Below, in pieces: positions 34,459 to 45,485 of a stretch of DNA of 64,000 bases. How positions within the stretch are numbered: the first letter of the stretch is position 1; the number at the start of each line of letters is the position of its first letter. The position numbers and the translations under genes were made by a program. The DNA is from Rossellomorea orangium (GTDB lineage Bacteria; Bacillota; Bacilli; Bacillales; Bacillaceae_B), in assembly GCF_019334305.1 (NCBI RefSeq), contig NZ_JAHWGH010000018.1, positions 494,850 through 558,849 on the forward strand, given 5' to 3'. The notes beneath the pieces are model-generated. The model was not told the DNA's origin and made no database searches. It worked only from the letters and a program-made list of their open reading frames with translations.

Positions 34459-34555
34459 TGCTTAGCATAAAAATATGCCAACAAAGCCGATGGCATACAC
34501 CATGAATTGACGACTTTGTTTAGGTATGAACCTATAGCTACTCCCCTTTGACAGG
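34459..34555 (-). promoter_or_regulatory. yybP-ykoY (Mn2+) riboswitch aptamer
   Basis: The minus strand reads CAAAGGGGAGTAGCTATAGG near the 5' end, then ACAAAGTCGTCAATTCATGG, GTATGCCATCGGCTTTGTTGGC, and ATGCTAAGCAAGACCTTTGCC. These are the conserved elements of the family, next to its eponymous gene. Confidence 0.93.
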
Positions 34556-34580
34556 TAGAAAACGTTATTTATATACGCTT

Positions 34581-34609
34581 ATTGTACCTCATAACCGGGA
34601 CTTCGTAAA
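34581..34609 (-). promoter_or_regulatory. Sigma-A-type promoter for ykoY
   Basis: TTTACG (34604-34609), a 17-base spacer and TACAAT (34581-34586), just ahead of the aptamer. Confidence 0.6.
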
Positions 34610-34619
34610 GATATAAGAT

Positions 34620-35081
34620 TTAATGAAATCGAATTAGGATGGACCGTATTAAAAGCCCGATCAGTATACCTGGAATGACAAACAATATAGGTAAAAAGAT
34701 CGGTCCGATAAATTTACCCAATATGTACACTTTGGGGGAATACATCAAACCCACAGTCACCATATAGGCTGACATAACAAAAGGCAAAAAACTGTACCTC
34801 GACTTCGAGCCTTCAGCAAGCTTATATGCATCCCACATAGCAAACATGTATAGACAAGGGTAGAACATCAGCCATTGATAATCAATGACACTTGCAGCCT
34901 TATGTGTCTCCCCTAAAAAGCTGTATATAATCCCTAAATTAAAATTGCTTTGGACATTGATGATGATCTCAAGAATGACAAATAATGCGCCCTTAAACCA
35001 CAGACCGACAAGCAATTGAGGAAAACCCGGCAGAGCGATACTCCATAGAATTCCTTCTAATTTCGTTATAGATGACTTCAT
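34620..35081 (-). CDS. Small polytopic membrane protein, unknown function
   Basis: A 153-residue protein with about four hydrophobic segments (near residues 15-40, 62-82, 95-115, 120-148). The N-terminal EGILWSIALPGFPQLLVGLWFKGALFVILE suggests a re-entrant or helix-hairpin start. I do not recognise the family. ATG at 35081 overlaps the stop of a 36-codon ORF as ATGA, so translation is probably coupled. GGGGTG lies three bases before the ATG. Confidence 0.65.
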   Translation of the reverse strand: MKSSITKLEGILWSIALPGFPQLLVGLWFKGALFVILEIIINVQSNFNLGIIYSFLGETHKAASVIDYQWLMFYPCLYMFAMWDAYKLAEGSKSRYSFLPFVMSAYMVTVGLMYSPKVYILGKFIGPIFLPILFVIPGILIGLLIRSILIRFH

Positions 35082-35188
35082 GTGCACCCCATGCAAGAAA
35101 ATAAATGGTGACGGACGTCCCTATTCATGCGCTTTATGAGGTAGCTGTGTATGTAACGGTCTGTGTATCGCTTCAGGGAAATGGCCAT
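35078..35188 (-). CDS. 36-residue basic peptide, coupled to a membrane protein gene
   Basis: ATG at 35188 follows AGGAGG by nine bases, a strong site. The product is MAISLKRYTDRYIHSYL, then basic residues, and ends HHLFSCMGCT with a CxxC pair. Its stop overlaps the next start as ATGA. I do not recognise it. It could be a small partner protein or a translated leader. Confidence 0.5.
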   Translation of the reverse strand: MAISLKRYTDRYIHSYLIKRMNRDVRHHLFSCMGCT

Positions 35189-35282
35189 CTTGAGATTCCT
35201 CCTATTGATGCTTCTCCTATTATTTTTACCATATCTCTCCCAATTATTACGTTGTTTGCACGTTTGTAAGAATCTGTCCCTA

Positions 35283-36371
35283 TTAATCAATCTTCACATG
35301 CAGCTTTTCATCTAAGGAATGTTGGAGGTAAAAGGCCACCATGTGCTCGATTTGACTGGAAAGGGTCGGACAGTGAATCGATGTGCCTTTTAAATCTTCT
35401 TGTGCCATTTGACAATTGAATCTTCCCTGTAGAGTGAAATAATCCAATGCTTCTCGTTCAACTCTCAAATAGCGGCGAATAAAACGAAAACGGAGTGCCC
35501 AATAGGGGAGTGATAAAGGGATTTTTCCGACTGGTTTCTTTTTTAGCATGTGCCATAATATCTTTTCATACACTTCCTTGACGGTCAGAGGCTCAGGATC
35601 GGTGATATGATACGTCTTTCCAATCCCAACCTCTTCGTGACCCAGATGAACGGATGCCCTCACGACGTACTCAACAGGAACGATATTAATAAAAGAAAAT
35701 CCTTCACCCAAATAGGGGATCCACGGGAGAAAGGATAATTGTTTAAACATGTTCATGATAAAGTAGGGGCCATCGAATTTTATTGTTTCTCCCGTCTCTG
35801 TATGTCCTTTTACAATACCGGGGCGAATGATGGTGACCGGGAGTATTCCCTTTAAACCGTCCACAAGAACTTCTGCTTCAAATTTTGTTCTTTCGTAGAA
35901 GTTATGAAAGCGGTCAGGTCGAATCAATTCACTTTCCAATACTTCTCCTTTGCGGGAACCGGCTATAAAAGCGGTGGAAAAATACACATATCTCTTTAAC
36001 CCGTTAATGGTTTGACAGAATTCATTCACATGTCGTGTACCTTCTACATTCACATTCTGTGCCAGGTCCATAGGGACGGCTAGATCATATATGGCTGCTA
36101 AATGCCAAACAAACTCCACTTCATCTCTGATCTTATGGATGTCTTCCACAGACAAATCAAGGTTCGGTGCGGTAATATCCCCTTCGACAAGGATTAACTC
36201 AGCCTCTGACAAGGACTCCAGTTTCCAAATGGAATCCTCCGCCTGTTTTCTCATTGAGCCAAGGTGAAGAAAGAATATCTTTGATGCTTTATTCTGTCTC
36301 AGTAACTCCTCTACAATATTCAGACTTAAGAAACCAGGAAATCCAGTGATAAAATACACGCCTCTATTCAT
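35283..36371 (-). CDS. Extended SDR / thioester-reductase-like NAD-binding protein
   Basis: A 362-residue Rossmann protein beginning GVYFITGFPGFLSLNIVEELL; the usual TGxxGFLG is read here as TGFPGFLS. It has WHLAAIYDLAVP, VEGTRHVNEFC, YFSTAFIAG and the catalytic YERTKFEAE (YxxxK). This is the NAD-binding-4 group related to fatty acyl-CoA reductases and carboxylic acid reductase domains. The substrate is not known. RBS context and its own promoter region suggest it leads the small transcript that ends with the 36-residue and membrane-protein genes. Confidence 0.8.
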   Translation of the reverse strand: MNRGVYFITGFPGFLSLNIVEELLRQNKASKIFFLHLGSMRKQAEDSIWKLESLSEAELILVEGDITAPNLDLSVEDIHKIRDEVEFVWHLAAIYDLAVPMDLAQNVNVEGTRHVNEFCQTINGLKRYVYFSTAFIAGSRKGEVLESELIRPDRFHNFYERTKFEAEVLVDGLKGILPVTIIRPGIVKGHTETGETIKFDGPYFIMNMFKQLSFLPWIPYLGEGFSFINIVPVEYVVRASVHLGHEEVGIGKTYHITDPEPLTVKEVYEKILWHMLKKKPVGKIPLSLPYWALRFRFIRRYLRVEREALDYFTLQGRFNCQMAQEDLKGTSIHCPTLSSQIEHMVAFYLQHSLDEKLHVKID

Positions 36372-36391
36372 TTCTACTCTCTCCCTTCAAT

Positions 36392-36462
36392 AAAAAAAGA
36401 GTCAACCCTCCTTCTGAAGCACCTCATCTAAAGAGAAGATACTTAGCATTCGGGTTAACTCT
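36392..36462 (-). terminator. Terminator of the RND pump gene
   Basis: AGAGTTAACCC pairs with GGGTTGACTCT across a loop of about 43 bases, followed by TTTTTTATTG on the minus strand. Confidence 0.6.
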
Positions 36463-36479
36463 CGTTGTGTTTTTTATTC

Positions 36480-39400
36480 TTATGGCTTCTTCATTCTTCT
36501 TGTTTCTTTATCAAAGAAGCTGTATACAATCGGTATGACATATATGGTTAATAATGTTGAGCTGATTAATCCCCCAATGACCGCGATTCCCATTGGTTGA
36601 TTGATTTCCGTACCTTCCCCTATACCCAAGGCGAGAGGCAATAAGCCGAGAATCGTGGTTAAGGCTGTCATGAAGATAGGTCTTGCCCGGTCCTGAACCG
36701 CTTCGACGATGCTGTCAAAGCTACTGGCACCGGCTTCTTTCCGTTGATTGATGTAATCGACAATGACGATTGCATTATTGACAACAATCCCAGCAAGGAC
36801 AATCACCCCTATGATTGCCGAAATGCTGATAGGAGTTTGTGTAATGCTAAGGGCGATCGCTACTCCAATGACCATAAGAGGAACGGTGAACATAATGACA
36901 AACGGATATTTAAATGATTCGAATTGTGCCGCCATGACCATATACACAAGCACAATGGCTAACCCAAGGGCAAGGACCATGTCGTCAATCGAATCCTCAA
37001 GAAGCTCACGGTCCCCACTGAAGGAAACGAGTGTTTCATCTGGAAGGTCCAAGGATTCTATTTTGTTATCGACTGCCTTTGAAATGCTCCCAAGATTGGT
37101 TCCTGATGTATACTTCAGGGTAAATTGAACGGCATGCTGCTGGTCGATTCTCTGGATGCTGACAGGACCATCTTCTATGGAAAAGTCGACGACGGAATTT
37201 AACTGAATGTACTTTCCCTGACCATTCGGAATGAGGAGCTTCTTCAAAGAATCAAGATTTTCGGTAATATTCCGGTCGTACTGAACAAGTACATTAATGA
37301 CATCAGAATTTCCAGTAACCATTTGAGTAGTCAGCACGCCACGGGTTACATCCTGGACAAGATTCCCTATTTGTGCAGGTGCCAACCCTTGCTCAAGAGC
37401 CTTTTCCCTATTCACTTTCATTTGAACCTCTTTTACAGTCTCCATTTGATCTGTCGAAACTTCTGATACATCCTTCATGTCTTTCAATGAAGTGAATAAA
37501 GTATCGACTGATTTATCCAATCGCAATTGATCCGTATCCCTCAAATTAAACGTAAGGGTTTGAGGACTTGATCCGGAAGTGGACTGTAGATTAAAAGAAA
37601 CCTCAGCAGATTGATTTACCTTTTGCGCAGCTTGTTCCACTTCAGGCTTCGCTTCATCTGCAAAGCTAAAAATCGAACGGTCCCTCTCATTCAAAGGTTT
37701 CATTTTCACATAAATTTCTGCAATATTCCCTTTGGCACTTCCTCTGAATGATTCTTCCTGTGTTGTTCCGACAAGACTTACGAATACATCGACATCCTTT
37801 TCCTTCTCCAATTTGTCCTCAATTGCTTTTACAACTTTATTTGTCTCATCAATAGATGCTCCATTTTCTAATTCGACCCTCATGTTGAAGAAACCTTCAT
37901 CTGTAGGTGGTAAAAATTGAGTTCCCACCGTTGTTAGGCCGAGGCCCCCTGCTACCAAGGTAATAAGTGTGATGAATAACACGATGAATCGATGACGAAG
38001 TGCCCATTTAACTGAACGGGCGAAATTCTTCCTGCTCTTAGAACGTCTTCGCTTCGCTTCCATATTCCCTTTAGGTTTTTTCAAAAGTCTGCTTGCGAGC
38101 ATCGGGATAACCGTCAATGCCACAATGAGTGATGCCAATAAGCTGAATGAAATCGTCAGGGCAAATTCTGTGAATAATTCACCGAGCAGACCGGATATGA
38201 AGACAACCGGAAGGAAGACAGCAACCGTCGTCAGTGTTGATGCTGTGATGGCACCCCCCACTTCTTTTGCCCCGATACTGGCAGCTTCCCTTGGACTTTT
38301 CCCAAGAGATAAATGGCGGTAGATATTTTCAATAACGACAATCGCATTATCCACGAGCATCCCTATGCCGAGAGCCAATGCCCCCAAAGTCATTATATTC
38401 AATGCGAAATCAGCAAAGAACATGAGAACAAATGTAACGATGACAGAGTAAGGTATCGCAACCCCGATGATAAGAGGGCTTTTTACATTTTTAAGAAACA
38501 GAAAGAGAACGAGCATGGCAAAGGCTCCGCCAATTAAGAGGGAATTGGCAATATTTCCAATCGCTTGAGTAATGTAATCGCCTTGATCGAACAAGACATC
38601 GGCTTTTATTGATTGATATTGATCCTGTTCCAGGAGACGATTCAGCTCCTTTTGAAACGCTTTAGAAACAGAAGCTGTGTTTGCATCTGATTGTTGCAAA
38701 ACACTGAACAGGATGGCCGGCTCTTCATTAGCCCGGGTGATCGTATCGGTATTCTGTTGCTTTTTCTCCACGGTTGCGACATCTGCAAGTGTGATCTTTT
38801 TACCTGATTGAGGATTCACCTGAAGGACCAAATTCTTTAATTCTTCAACGGACTGAAGCTTGCTAACAACTCTTGTGGTCAGGGTTTGCCCATTTGTGTC
38901 TATCGTATCACCTGGAGCAGTTACATTATTTGCCCGGATGGTATTGACTACATCTCCCTGACTTAACCGGTTATCCTTTAAAGACTGCTGATTTAATTCA
39001 ATGACCACTTCATCTTGTAATGAACCTGATACGTTTACATTGGCGACACCTTCGACTCGTGTCAGCTCCAGTTTCAAGTTTTCTGATAGCGCTTTTAGAT
39101 TATCGCCCTTCCCTTCTTCCCGCAATGAGAACTGAATGATCGGGAATTGGGCAGGATCAAATTTTAAAAACCTGGGATTTTCTGCTCCATCAGGAAGTGG
39201 GGTTTGGTCCAATCTTTGCAGGACATCATTTTCAATGTCGTCAATCGATGTCGACCATGAAAATTCAAGAAGAATGAAGTTTGAGCCTTCCCTTGAAGTC
39301 GATTGGATATTTTTCATCCCAGGCAGGGTAGACAAACTTTCTTCCAGGGGCTTCGTTACCTTTTCCATCACTTCCTGTGGGCCTGCTCCCGGATAATTGG

Positions 39401-39545
39401 TCACCACGACCCCTACGGGTGGATTCAGGTCTGGTATGAGTTTCAATGGTATCCTAAGGAGTGAGACCCCTCCCAAAATAAGGATAAGCAGCATCGTGAC
39501 AATAGTAAAAACAGGACGACGTATGGAAAAATCACTAATCTTCAA
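36480..39545 (-). CDS. RND-family efflux transporter (AcrB/SwrC-type)
   Basis: The 1021-residue protein has the RND layout: one N-terminal helix, a porter domain, six helices (about 330-490), a second porter domain, and six final helices. NIMTLGALALGIGMLVDNAIVVIENIYRH carries the proton-relay aspartates. It exports amphipathic compounds; B. subtilis SwrC (YerP, about 1065 residues) is a likely homologue. No membrane fusion protein gene is adjacent. The start is MKISDFSIRRPVFT, typical of the family. Confidence 0.92.
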   Translation of the reverse strand: MKISDFSIRRPVFTIVTMLLILILGGVSLLRIPLKLIPDLNPPVGVVVTNYPGAGPQEVMEKVTKPLEESLSTLPGMKNIQSTSREGSNFILLEFSWSTSIDDIENDVLQRLDQTPLPDGAENPRFLKFDPAQFPIIQFSLREEGKGDNLKALSENLKLELTRVEGVANVNVSGSLQDEVVIELNQQSLKDNRLSQGDVVNTIRANNVTAPGDTIDTNGQTLTTRVVSKLQSVEELKNLVLQVNPQSGKKITLADVATVEKKQQNTDTITRANEEPAILFSVLQQSDANTASVSKAFQKELNRLLEQDQYQSIKADVLFDQGDYITQAIGNIANSLLIGGAFAMLVLFLFLKNVKSPLIIGVAIPYSVIVTFVLMFFADFALNIMTLGALALGIGMLVDNAIVVIENIYRHLSLGKSPREAASIGAKEVGGAITASTLTTVAVFLPVVFISGLLGELFTEFALTISFSLLASLIVALTVIPMLASRLLKKPKGNMEAKRRRSKSRKNFARSVKWALRHRFIVLFITLITLVAGGLGLTTVGTQFLPPTDEGFFNMRVELENGASIDETNKVVKAIEDKLEKEKDVDVFVSLVGTTQEESFRGSAKGNIAEIYVKMKPLNERDRSIFSFADEAKPEVEQAAQKVNQSAEVSFNLQSTSGSSPQTLTFNLRDTDQLRLDKSVDTLFTSLKDMKDVSEVSTDQMETVKEVQMKVNREKALEQGLAPAQIGNLVQDVTRGVLTTQMVTGNSDVINVLVQYDRNITENLDSLKKLLIPNGQGKYIQLNSVVDFSIEDGPVSIQRIDQQHAVQFTLKYTSGTNLGSISKAVDNKIESLDLPDETLVSFSGDRELLEDSIDDMVLALGLAIVLVYMVMAAQFESFKYPFVIMFTVPLMVIGVAIALSITQTPISISAIIGVIVLAGIVVNNAIVIVDYINQRKEAGASSFDSIVEAVQDRARPIFMTALTTILGLLPLALGIGEGTEINQPMGIAVIGGLISSTLLTIYVIPIVYSFFDKETRRMKKP

Positions 39546-39746
39546 TGAAATGCTCCCCTTTCTATATCTATATCGTTCTCTTCGTTTTGTTTTTGGAAGC
39601 AGTTACTGTTAACTATAGTCTCTTCAGGAAGATCCTTCAATATTAAAGCGTCTGAGGAATAAAATACACGATTATTTAATTGTAATAAATAATTCCATCC
39701 TATCTGAGTACACTATTTTTTATACTGTAACGTAAGGAGCATTAAA

Positions 39747-40619
39747 ATGGCGAACTGGGTTCCCTTTGTTTTCCTTAGTCTTTTCAGCATTTTCGCATTA
39801 TGTATGATAGTGGTTAAAAACCGTCGTATATCTGCTAAAATCATTCTGTTCTGGCTTTTCATCTCCGGATTGGCATATGTATTCGAATATATTATTTTTG
39901 TCCTATTCAATAGCTATACGTATCATCCCCATATATTATCGAATAATTACAATGACAGCGTATTGGGATCAATCAGCTCTCAAGCATTTTCAGTTCCGGT
40001 TGCCATTACGTATATTGTTTTGTATCGGTCGACTATAAGTAGAATCGCCATCATCATCGGCGTATTTTTCGTGATTGAAACCTGGTTTATATACACAAAT
40101 TTATATGAGCATCATTGGTGGGAATCGTATTATACTTCATTCTTCCTCATCATTTCTGTCATACTGGCCAAAACATGGTGGAAGTTTCTTGAATACCGCT
40201 CCAATCATTATATTCAATTTATAACGTTATTCTTTGCCCTCTCAACCGTCACGCTTTCGTTAGCCTGGATTCTTTCTTCCCTTTTGAAGCTCTATATGAT
40301 ACCGATGAATCATTTTTCTGACCCTGTCAGAGATTTGATTGCAGGCAATGCCATATATATCTGGTTTACCACCTACTTTTATTGCCTGGTGATATTTTTC
40401 AGACCGGGAGATTGGAAATCAATTTTTTGGAGCGTCCTCTTTCTCTTTATGATTGAGTCCTTTATGGTTCAAGAGGGTAGATTACTCCTTGAAAGCTACT
40501 GGATGATATTTATACTTCCTCTTTTTCATTTGACTATGATGAGTTTGGGGAGCCATTATTATAAGCAATATTTTGACACGTATATCGAATTGCAGAGAAA
40601 AGGACTGTCCTTTAAGTGA
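39747..40619 (+). CDS. Polytopic membrane protein, unknown function
   Basis: A 290-residue protein with about eight or nine hydrophobic segments. It includes EYIIFVLFNSYTYHP, ETWFIYTNLYEHHWWESYYTS and a C-terminal FHLTMMSLGSHYY. The HHWW motif and general pattern recall the CBO0543-type spore-former membrane proteins, such as the gene at 27.7 kb, but the match is weak. ATG follows AAGGAG by seven bases. The 3' end lies in a long terminator hairpin shared with the convergent gene. Confidence 0.65.
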   Translation: MANWVPFVFLSLFSIFALCMIVVKNRRISAKIILFWLFISGLAYVFEYIIFVLFNSYTYHPHILSNNYNDSVLGSISSQAFSVPVAITYIVLYRSTISRIAIIIGVFFVIETWFIYTNLYEHHWWESYYTSFFLIISVILAKTWWKFLEYRSNHYIQFITLFFALSTVTLSLAWILSSLLKLYMIPMNHFSDPVRDLIAGNAIYIWFTTYFYCLVIFFRPGDWKSIFWSVLFLFMIESFMVQEGRLLLESYWMIFILPLFHLTMMSLGSHYYKQYFDTYIELQRKGLSFK

Positions 40620-40667
40620 ATCGACCTTCTTCTTTAGAAGTAATTGATTCACAAGGACAGTCCTTTT
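40598..40667. terminator. Long bidirectional terminator overlapping a gene end
   Basis: AAAAGGACTGTCCTT pairs with AAGGACAGTCCTTTT and the stem extends through AGTGAATC/GATTCAC. The left arm contains the last codons and stop of the plus-strand gene. Confidence 0.8.
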
Positions 40668-40680
40668 CGGTTTATGTTTA

Positions 40681-42087
40681 TTAATTGGATATGACAGGGT
40701 TACGGTCGGTTCGTTCTTTTTCAATCGTCCAACCTGTGAATCCATATAGGATGGTTATGACAGGCGAGATGAGGCAGAAGACAGCAAACGGTAAATAATC
40801 AAGTGTTGAAACACCCAATACATCTGTCAGGAAAATACCACACACACTCCATGGAACGAGAGGATTCACAACTGTACCTGCATCCTCCAACGTGCGGGAT
40901 AAGGTCTTTGGATGGAGTCCCAACTTCTTGTATTGAGACTGAAATGCTTCACCTGTCAGTAAGATGGATAAGTACTGCTCCCCCACTACAAGATTGATAC
41001 CGATAGCAGATAGTGCAGTTGAAAGAATCGTTCTTCTCCCCGATTGTATGATGGCAGATACCTTATCCAAAAGTGACGGAATGATTCCGAGTTTAAACAA
41101 TAATCCTCCAAGGCTGAGAGATAATATAACGAGTGAGATGGTAAACATCATGCTGTTCACTCCCCCTCTTGTTAACAGGGAGTCAACGGATTCCACCCCA
41201 GTCTTGGAGGTGTAGCCTGAGAACAACACCTGGAAGAGTTCACTTACCTTTAATGCCCCGTGAAAAGAAGATAATAAGACAGAGACGGCTATTGAAATTG
41301 CAAGAGTCAATAACGCCGGAGTTTTGTATATGATCAGTACCACCAGCAACAGAACTGGGATCAGACTATACAAATGAATCAGGTTCGTTTGCTTTAACCC
41401 TTCCTGGAGAGCATTCAGCTGTTCGAAATCCACCTGTCCATCCCCGGGTGATAAGACCGCAAAGACAATCAGTGTAATGAAGAAGGCGGGAACCGTTGTC
41501 CATGCCATATTCCGGATATGGGTAAAGAGATCCACTTTGACGATGGACGAAGCAAGATTTGTAGTATCAGACAATGGAGACATTTTATCTCCGAAAAACG
41601 CCCCGGAAACAATCGCTCCGGCTGTGATGGCCATAGATAATCCCATAGCTTCACCAATACCGATCAACGCAACACCGATGGTCGCGGCTGTAGTAAGTGA
41701 ACTCCCAATCACTATCCCGCTTAAAGATGTAAGCAAGAAGGCAATAGCATAAAAATAATGCGGTGTTACAAATTCAAATCCATAAAACATTAAGGTGGGA
41801 ATGGTTCCACTGATCAGCCAGCTGCTTACCAGGAGTCCTATAAAGAAAAATAATAAAATGGCACCCAATCCCCCCTGTGCACCGGCGATCATTCCTTGCT
41901 CGATCTCCTTGAATTTCACTTTGCGGAGAAGACCATAAACCATTAAAAAGAAGAGAGAAAGGATGATGGGGATGTGTGGGACCGACCCAACACCTATGAT
42001 ACTTACACTAATGATTCCGAGTACTGCCAGTAATACAGCGGACGCTTCAGGAACAGAAGGTTTATGAACGCTTTTAATGTTTAACAT
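40681..42087 (-). CDS. NhaC-family transporter, predicted tyrosine-responsive
   Basis: A 468-residue protein with about twelve helices and NhaC features: GALLIGSSLT-like GIVIGSSLTTAATIGVA, SGAFFGDKMSPLSDTTNLA and EDAGTVVNPLVPWSVCG. NhaC proteins are named Na+/H+ antiporters, but comparative studies placed several under T-boxes and proposed amino-acid transport. A T-box with a probable UAC specifier precedes the gene, so tyrosine or a precursor is the favoured substrate. This is inference. It is monocistronic. Confidence 0.85.
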   Translation of the reverse strand: MLNIKSVHKPSVPEASAVLLAVLGIISVSIIGVGSVPHIPIILSLFFLMVYGLLRKVKFKEIEQGMIAGAQGGLGAILLFFFIGLLVSSWLISGTIPTLMFYGFEFVTPHYFYAIAFLLTSLSGIVIGSSLTTAATIGVALIGIGEAMGLSMAITAGAIVSGAFFGDKMSPLSDTTNLASSIVKVDLFTHIRNMAWTTVPAFFITLIVFAVLSPGDGQVDFEQLNALQEGLKQTNLIHLYSLIPVLLLVVLIIYKTPALLTLAISIAVSVLLSSFHGALKVSELFQVLFSGYTSKTGVESVDSLLTRGGVNSMMFTISLVILSLSLGGLLFKLGIIPSLLDKVSAIIQSGRRTILSTALSAIGINLVVGEQYLSILLTGEAFQSQYKKLGLHPKTLSRTLEDAGTVVNPLVPWSVCGIFLTDVLGVSTLDYLPFAVFCLISPVITILYGFTGWTIEKERTDRNPVISN

Positions 42088-42148
42088 TGTAACACTTCCT
42101 TATCTAGATGTATTTGTATTGTTCGAATGGATGAAGGAATACAAAAAG

Positions 42149-42180
42149 AACCCTCCATCCCCCGATAGGGACGAAGAGTT
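42149..42180 (-). terminator. T-box terminator
   Basis: AACTCTTCGTCCC pairs with GGGGGATGGAGGGTT, followed by CTTTTTG. It competes with the antiterminator built from the T-box sequence. Confidence 0.85.
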
Positions 42181-42182
42181 CT

Positions 42183-42405
42183 CCGCGTTACCACCCTAAT
42201 TGAAATAAACGAAAAAGCCCTGGTCAACCATACTTTTCCATTTATCCCCACTTCATAAAGGTTGTCTTTTTTATAAACACCATGGAGTGTTTAGGAACAA
42301 TGTAATTCAGAATTAAGCCGGCCTGGACTTCCACCTGACGTCCAGTCTCTGATTGCTGTCCAACTGATTCCTACTGCGTTGTTCAAGACAAATATGTGAT
42401 TGTAA
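42183..42405 (-). promoter_or_regulatory. T-box leader with probable Tyr (UAC) specifier
   Basis: The T-box sequence GGGTGGTAACGCGG is at 42183-42196. Stem I begins near 42392 with GAACAA pairing to TTGTTC, and an AGTA/GAA loop-E type specifier bulge. Its 3' side reads GAATTACATTG; UAC at 42302-42304 followed by A fits a Tyr specifier. UUA (Leu) one base earlier is possible but is followed by C, not the usual purine. Confidence 0.88.
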
Positions 42406-42572
42406 CGTTAAGAGAAATTTTCGATTCTTTCTCTCTTGAACGCTTTTAAGCTTTTATGCACTAAAGTATTTTATAGTAGTATATTATCACGTTCTTATGA
42501 TTTGTCAAGGAAATGCTTTAAATTCCCCTAAAAAATACACCCCACCCGATTTATGGGCGAGGCTTGTACAGC

Positions 42573-43601
42573 TTAAACGAATTGGGACTCAGCAAATGGC
42601 ATCAGCGCTTCTTCGGTTGGTTTCCCAATGAAATACCCTTGTGCATAGTGCATACCGATATCTTTACAAAAGAGCAGTTCTTCTCTTCTTTCTATTCCTT
42701 CTGCAAGGACGAGAATGTCTAATTCCCCTGCAATCTTCATCACTTTCCGTAGAAATTCCTGATTTTGTTCAACCTGGTCACAGTGATCGATAAATGATCG
42801 GTCAATCTTTACATAATCCGGTTTAAGCAATGTTAACATTTCGACTGTTGCAAAACCTGAACCCACGTCATCAAGAGCCACTTTCATACCTTCTCGTTTA
42901 TATACGTCAAGAACAGAACGCAAATGATTTACATCATCAATCTTTTCAGTTTCAACTACTTCAAATACAAGGTCTTTGGGGTTCACACCGCATTCATTCA
43001 CAATCTTGAAGGTATGTCGCAAACAGAATTCAGGGTTATATATGGTCGAAGGGAGAAAGTTGATGAAACTCTTCGTCCCTGGATCGATTTGACCTTGTCT
43101 GCACTCGATTGCTGATTTCCTTGCTTTCTGATCCAACATGGAATGAAAGCCGGTTAGAGATGCGACTTCAAATAACTCGGCTGGATTGATCCTGTCTATG
43201 CCATTATCTGCACGTAAGAGAGATTCATATCCATACAAACTGAAATCATCAAGAGCAATGATGGGCTGAAGATGACTCTTGAACTCACCCTGTTGTATGA
43301 CGTTTACCATCTTTCTATGTTTAATCAAATGAAGGAACTTCCTTGCAGGGAGGAACGCTCCATGCTGCCTTGAACAATTTATACTGCAGCTCCATCCATC
43401 ACTAGTCATCAATGATTCTATGCTTGAGAGTCTCCCGTAAAGTTCATTCAGGTCGTCGTATTGAAATGCATATGTGTTTGGTCCCGCCTTTTGAAAGTTT
43501 CCAGTCAACGGAACTGGATGGGGTCGTTCATTATGTAAGAAAAAGAATCCTTTCTCATGATATTCCATCTGTACTCCACAGCTTTTGCAAGCATACTCCA
43601 T
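42573..43601 (-). CDS. EAL-domain cyclic-di-GMP phosphodiesterase with Cys-rich N-terminus
   Basis: A 342-residue soluble protein. The N-terminal 90 residues carry two cysteine pairs (CKSC at 5-8, CSINC near 72-76), which may bind a metal. The EAL domain (about 100-340) retains all main catalytic motifs: ESLLR, NFLP, EVVETE, ALDDVGSG, KIDRSF, AEGIE and AQGYF, so it should be active. It degrades c-di-GMP and is probably controlled by the N-terminal part. No GGDEF domain is present. Confidence 0.88.
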   Translation of the reverse strand: MEYACKSCGVQMEYHEKGFFFLHNERPHPVPLTGNFQKAGPNTYAFQYDDLNELYGRLSSIESLMTSDGWSCSINCSRQHGAFLPARKFLHLIKHRKMVNVIQQGEFKSHLQPIIALDDFSLYGYESLLRADNGIDRINPAELFEVASLTGFHSMLDQKARKSAIECRQGQIDPGTKSFINFLPSTIYNPEFCLRHTFKIVNECGVNPKDLVFEVVETEKIDDVNHLRSVLDVYKREGMKVALDDVGSGFATVEMLTLLKPDYVKIDRSFIDHCDQVEQNQEFLRKVMKIAGELDILVLAEGIERREELLFCKDIGMHYAQGYFIGKPTEEALMPFAESQFV

Positions 43602-43783
43602 TTACATCACTCTTCCTTTCAATCAAACTGCATAAAATACCCATACCCACATACTAATTCTTTTAACCCAAAAAACGCCAGGAATATCCCTTTATTTTAG
43701 GAAAAAATAACTTGATATTTGTAAAAATATGTATAGTATCAGTTCATTAACGTAAGTGAGAAGGAATCCAGTTATAATCAAAA

Positions 43784-43809
43784 GCACCCCTCCTGGAACA
43801 GAGGGGTGC
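43784..43809 (-). terminator. Terminator of prfC
   Basis: GCACCCCTC pairs with GAGGGGTGC, followed by TTTTGATT on the minus strand. Confidence 0.85.
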
Positions 43810-43819
43810 CTTCACTCAT

Positions 43820-45388
<1,569 letters not shown>

Positions 45389-45485
45389 TCATAAAATCCT
45401 TTCTCGTCATTCTCACTTTCTCATCATATTCGTTCTAAAGTAACAATGCAACAAAGAATCAGTGCCATGCTAAGGCTGAATCTTT

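Noticed and set aside
34367..34468. Longer N-terminal extension of the ykoY frame
   Set aside because: It runs back through the riboswitch terminator; the ATG at 34366 has a good ribosome site and matches the family start.
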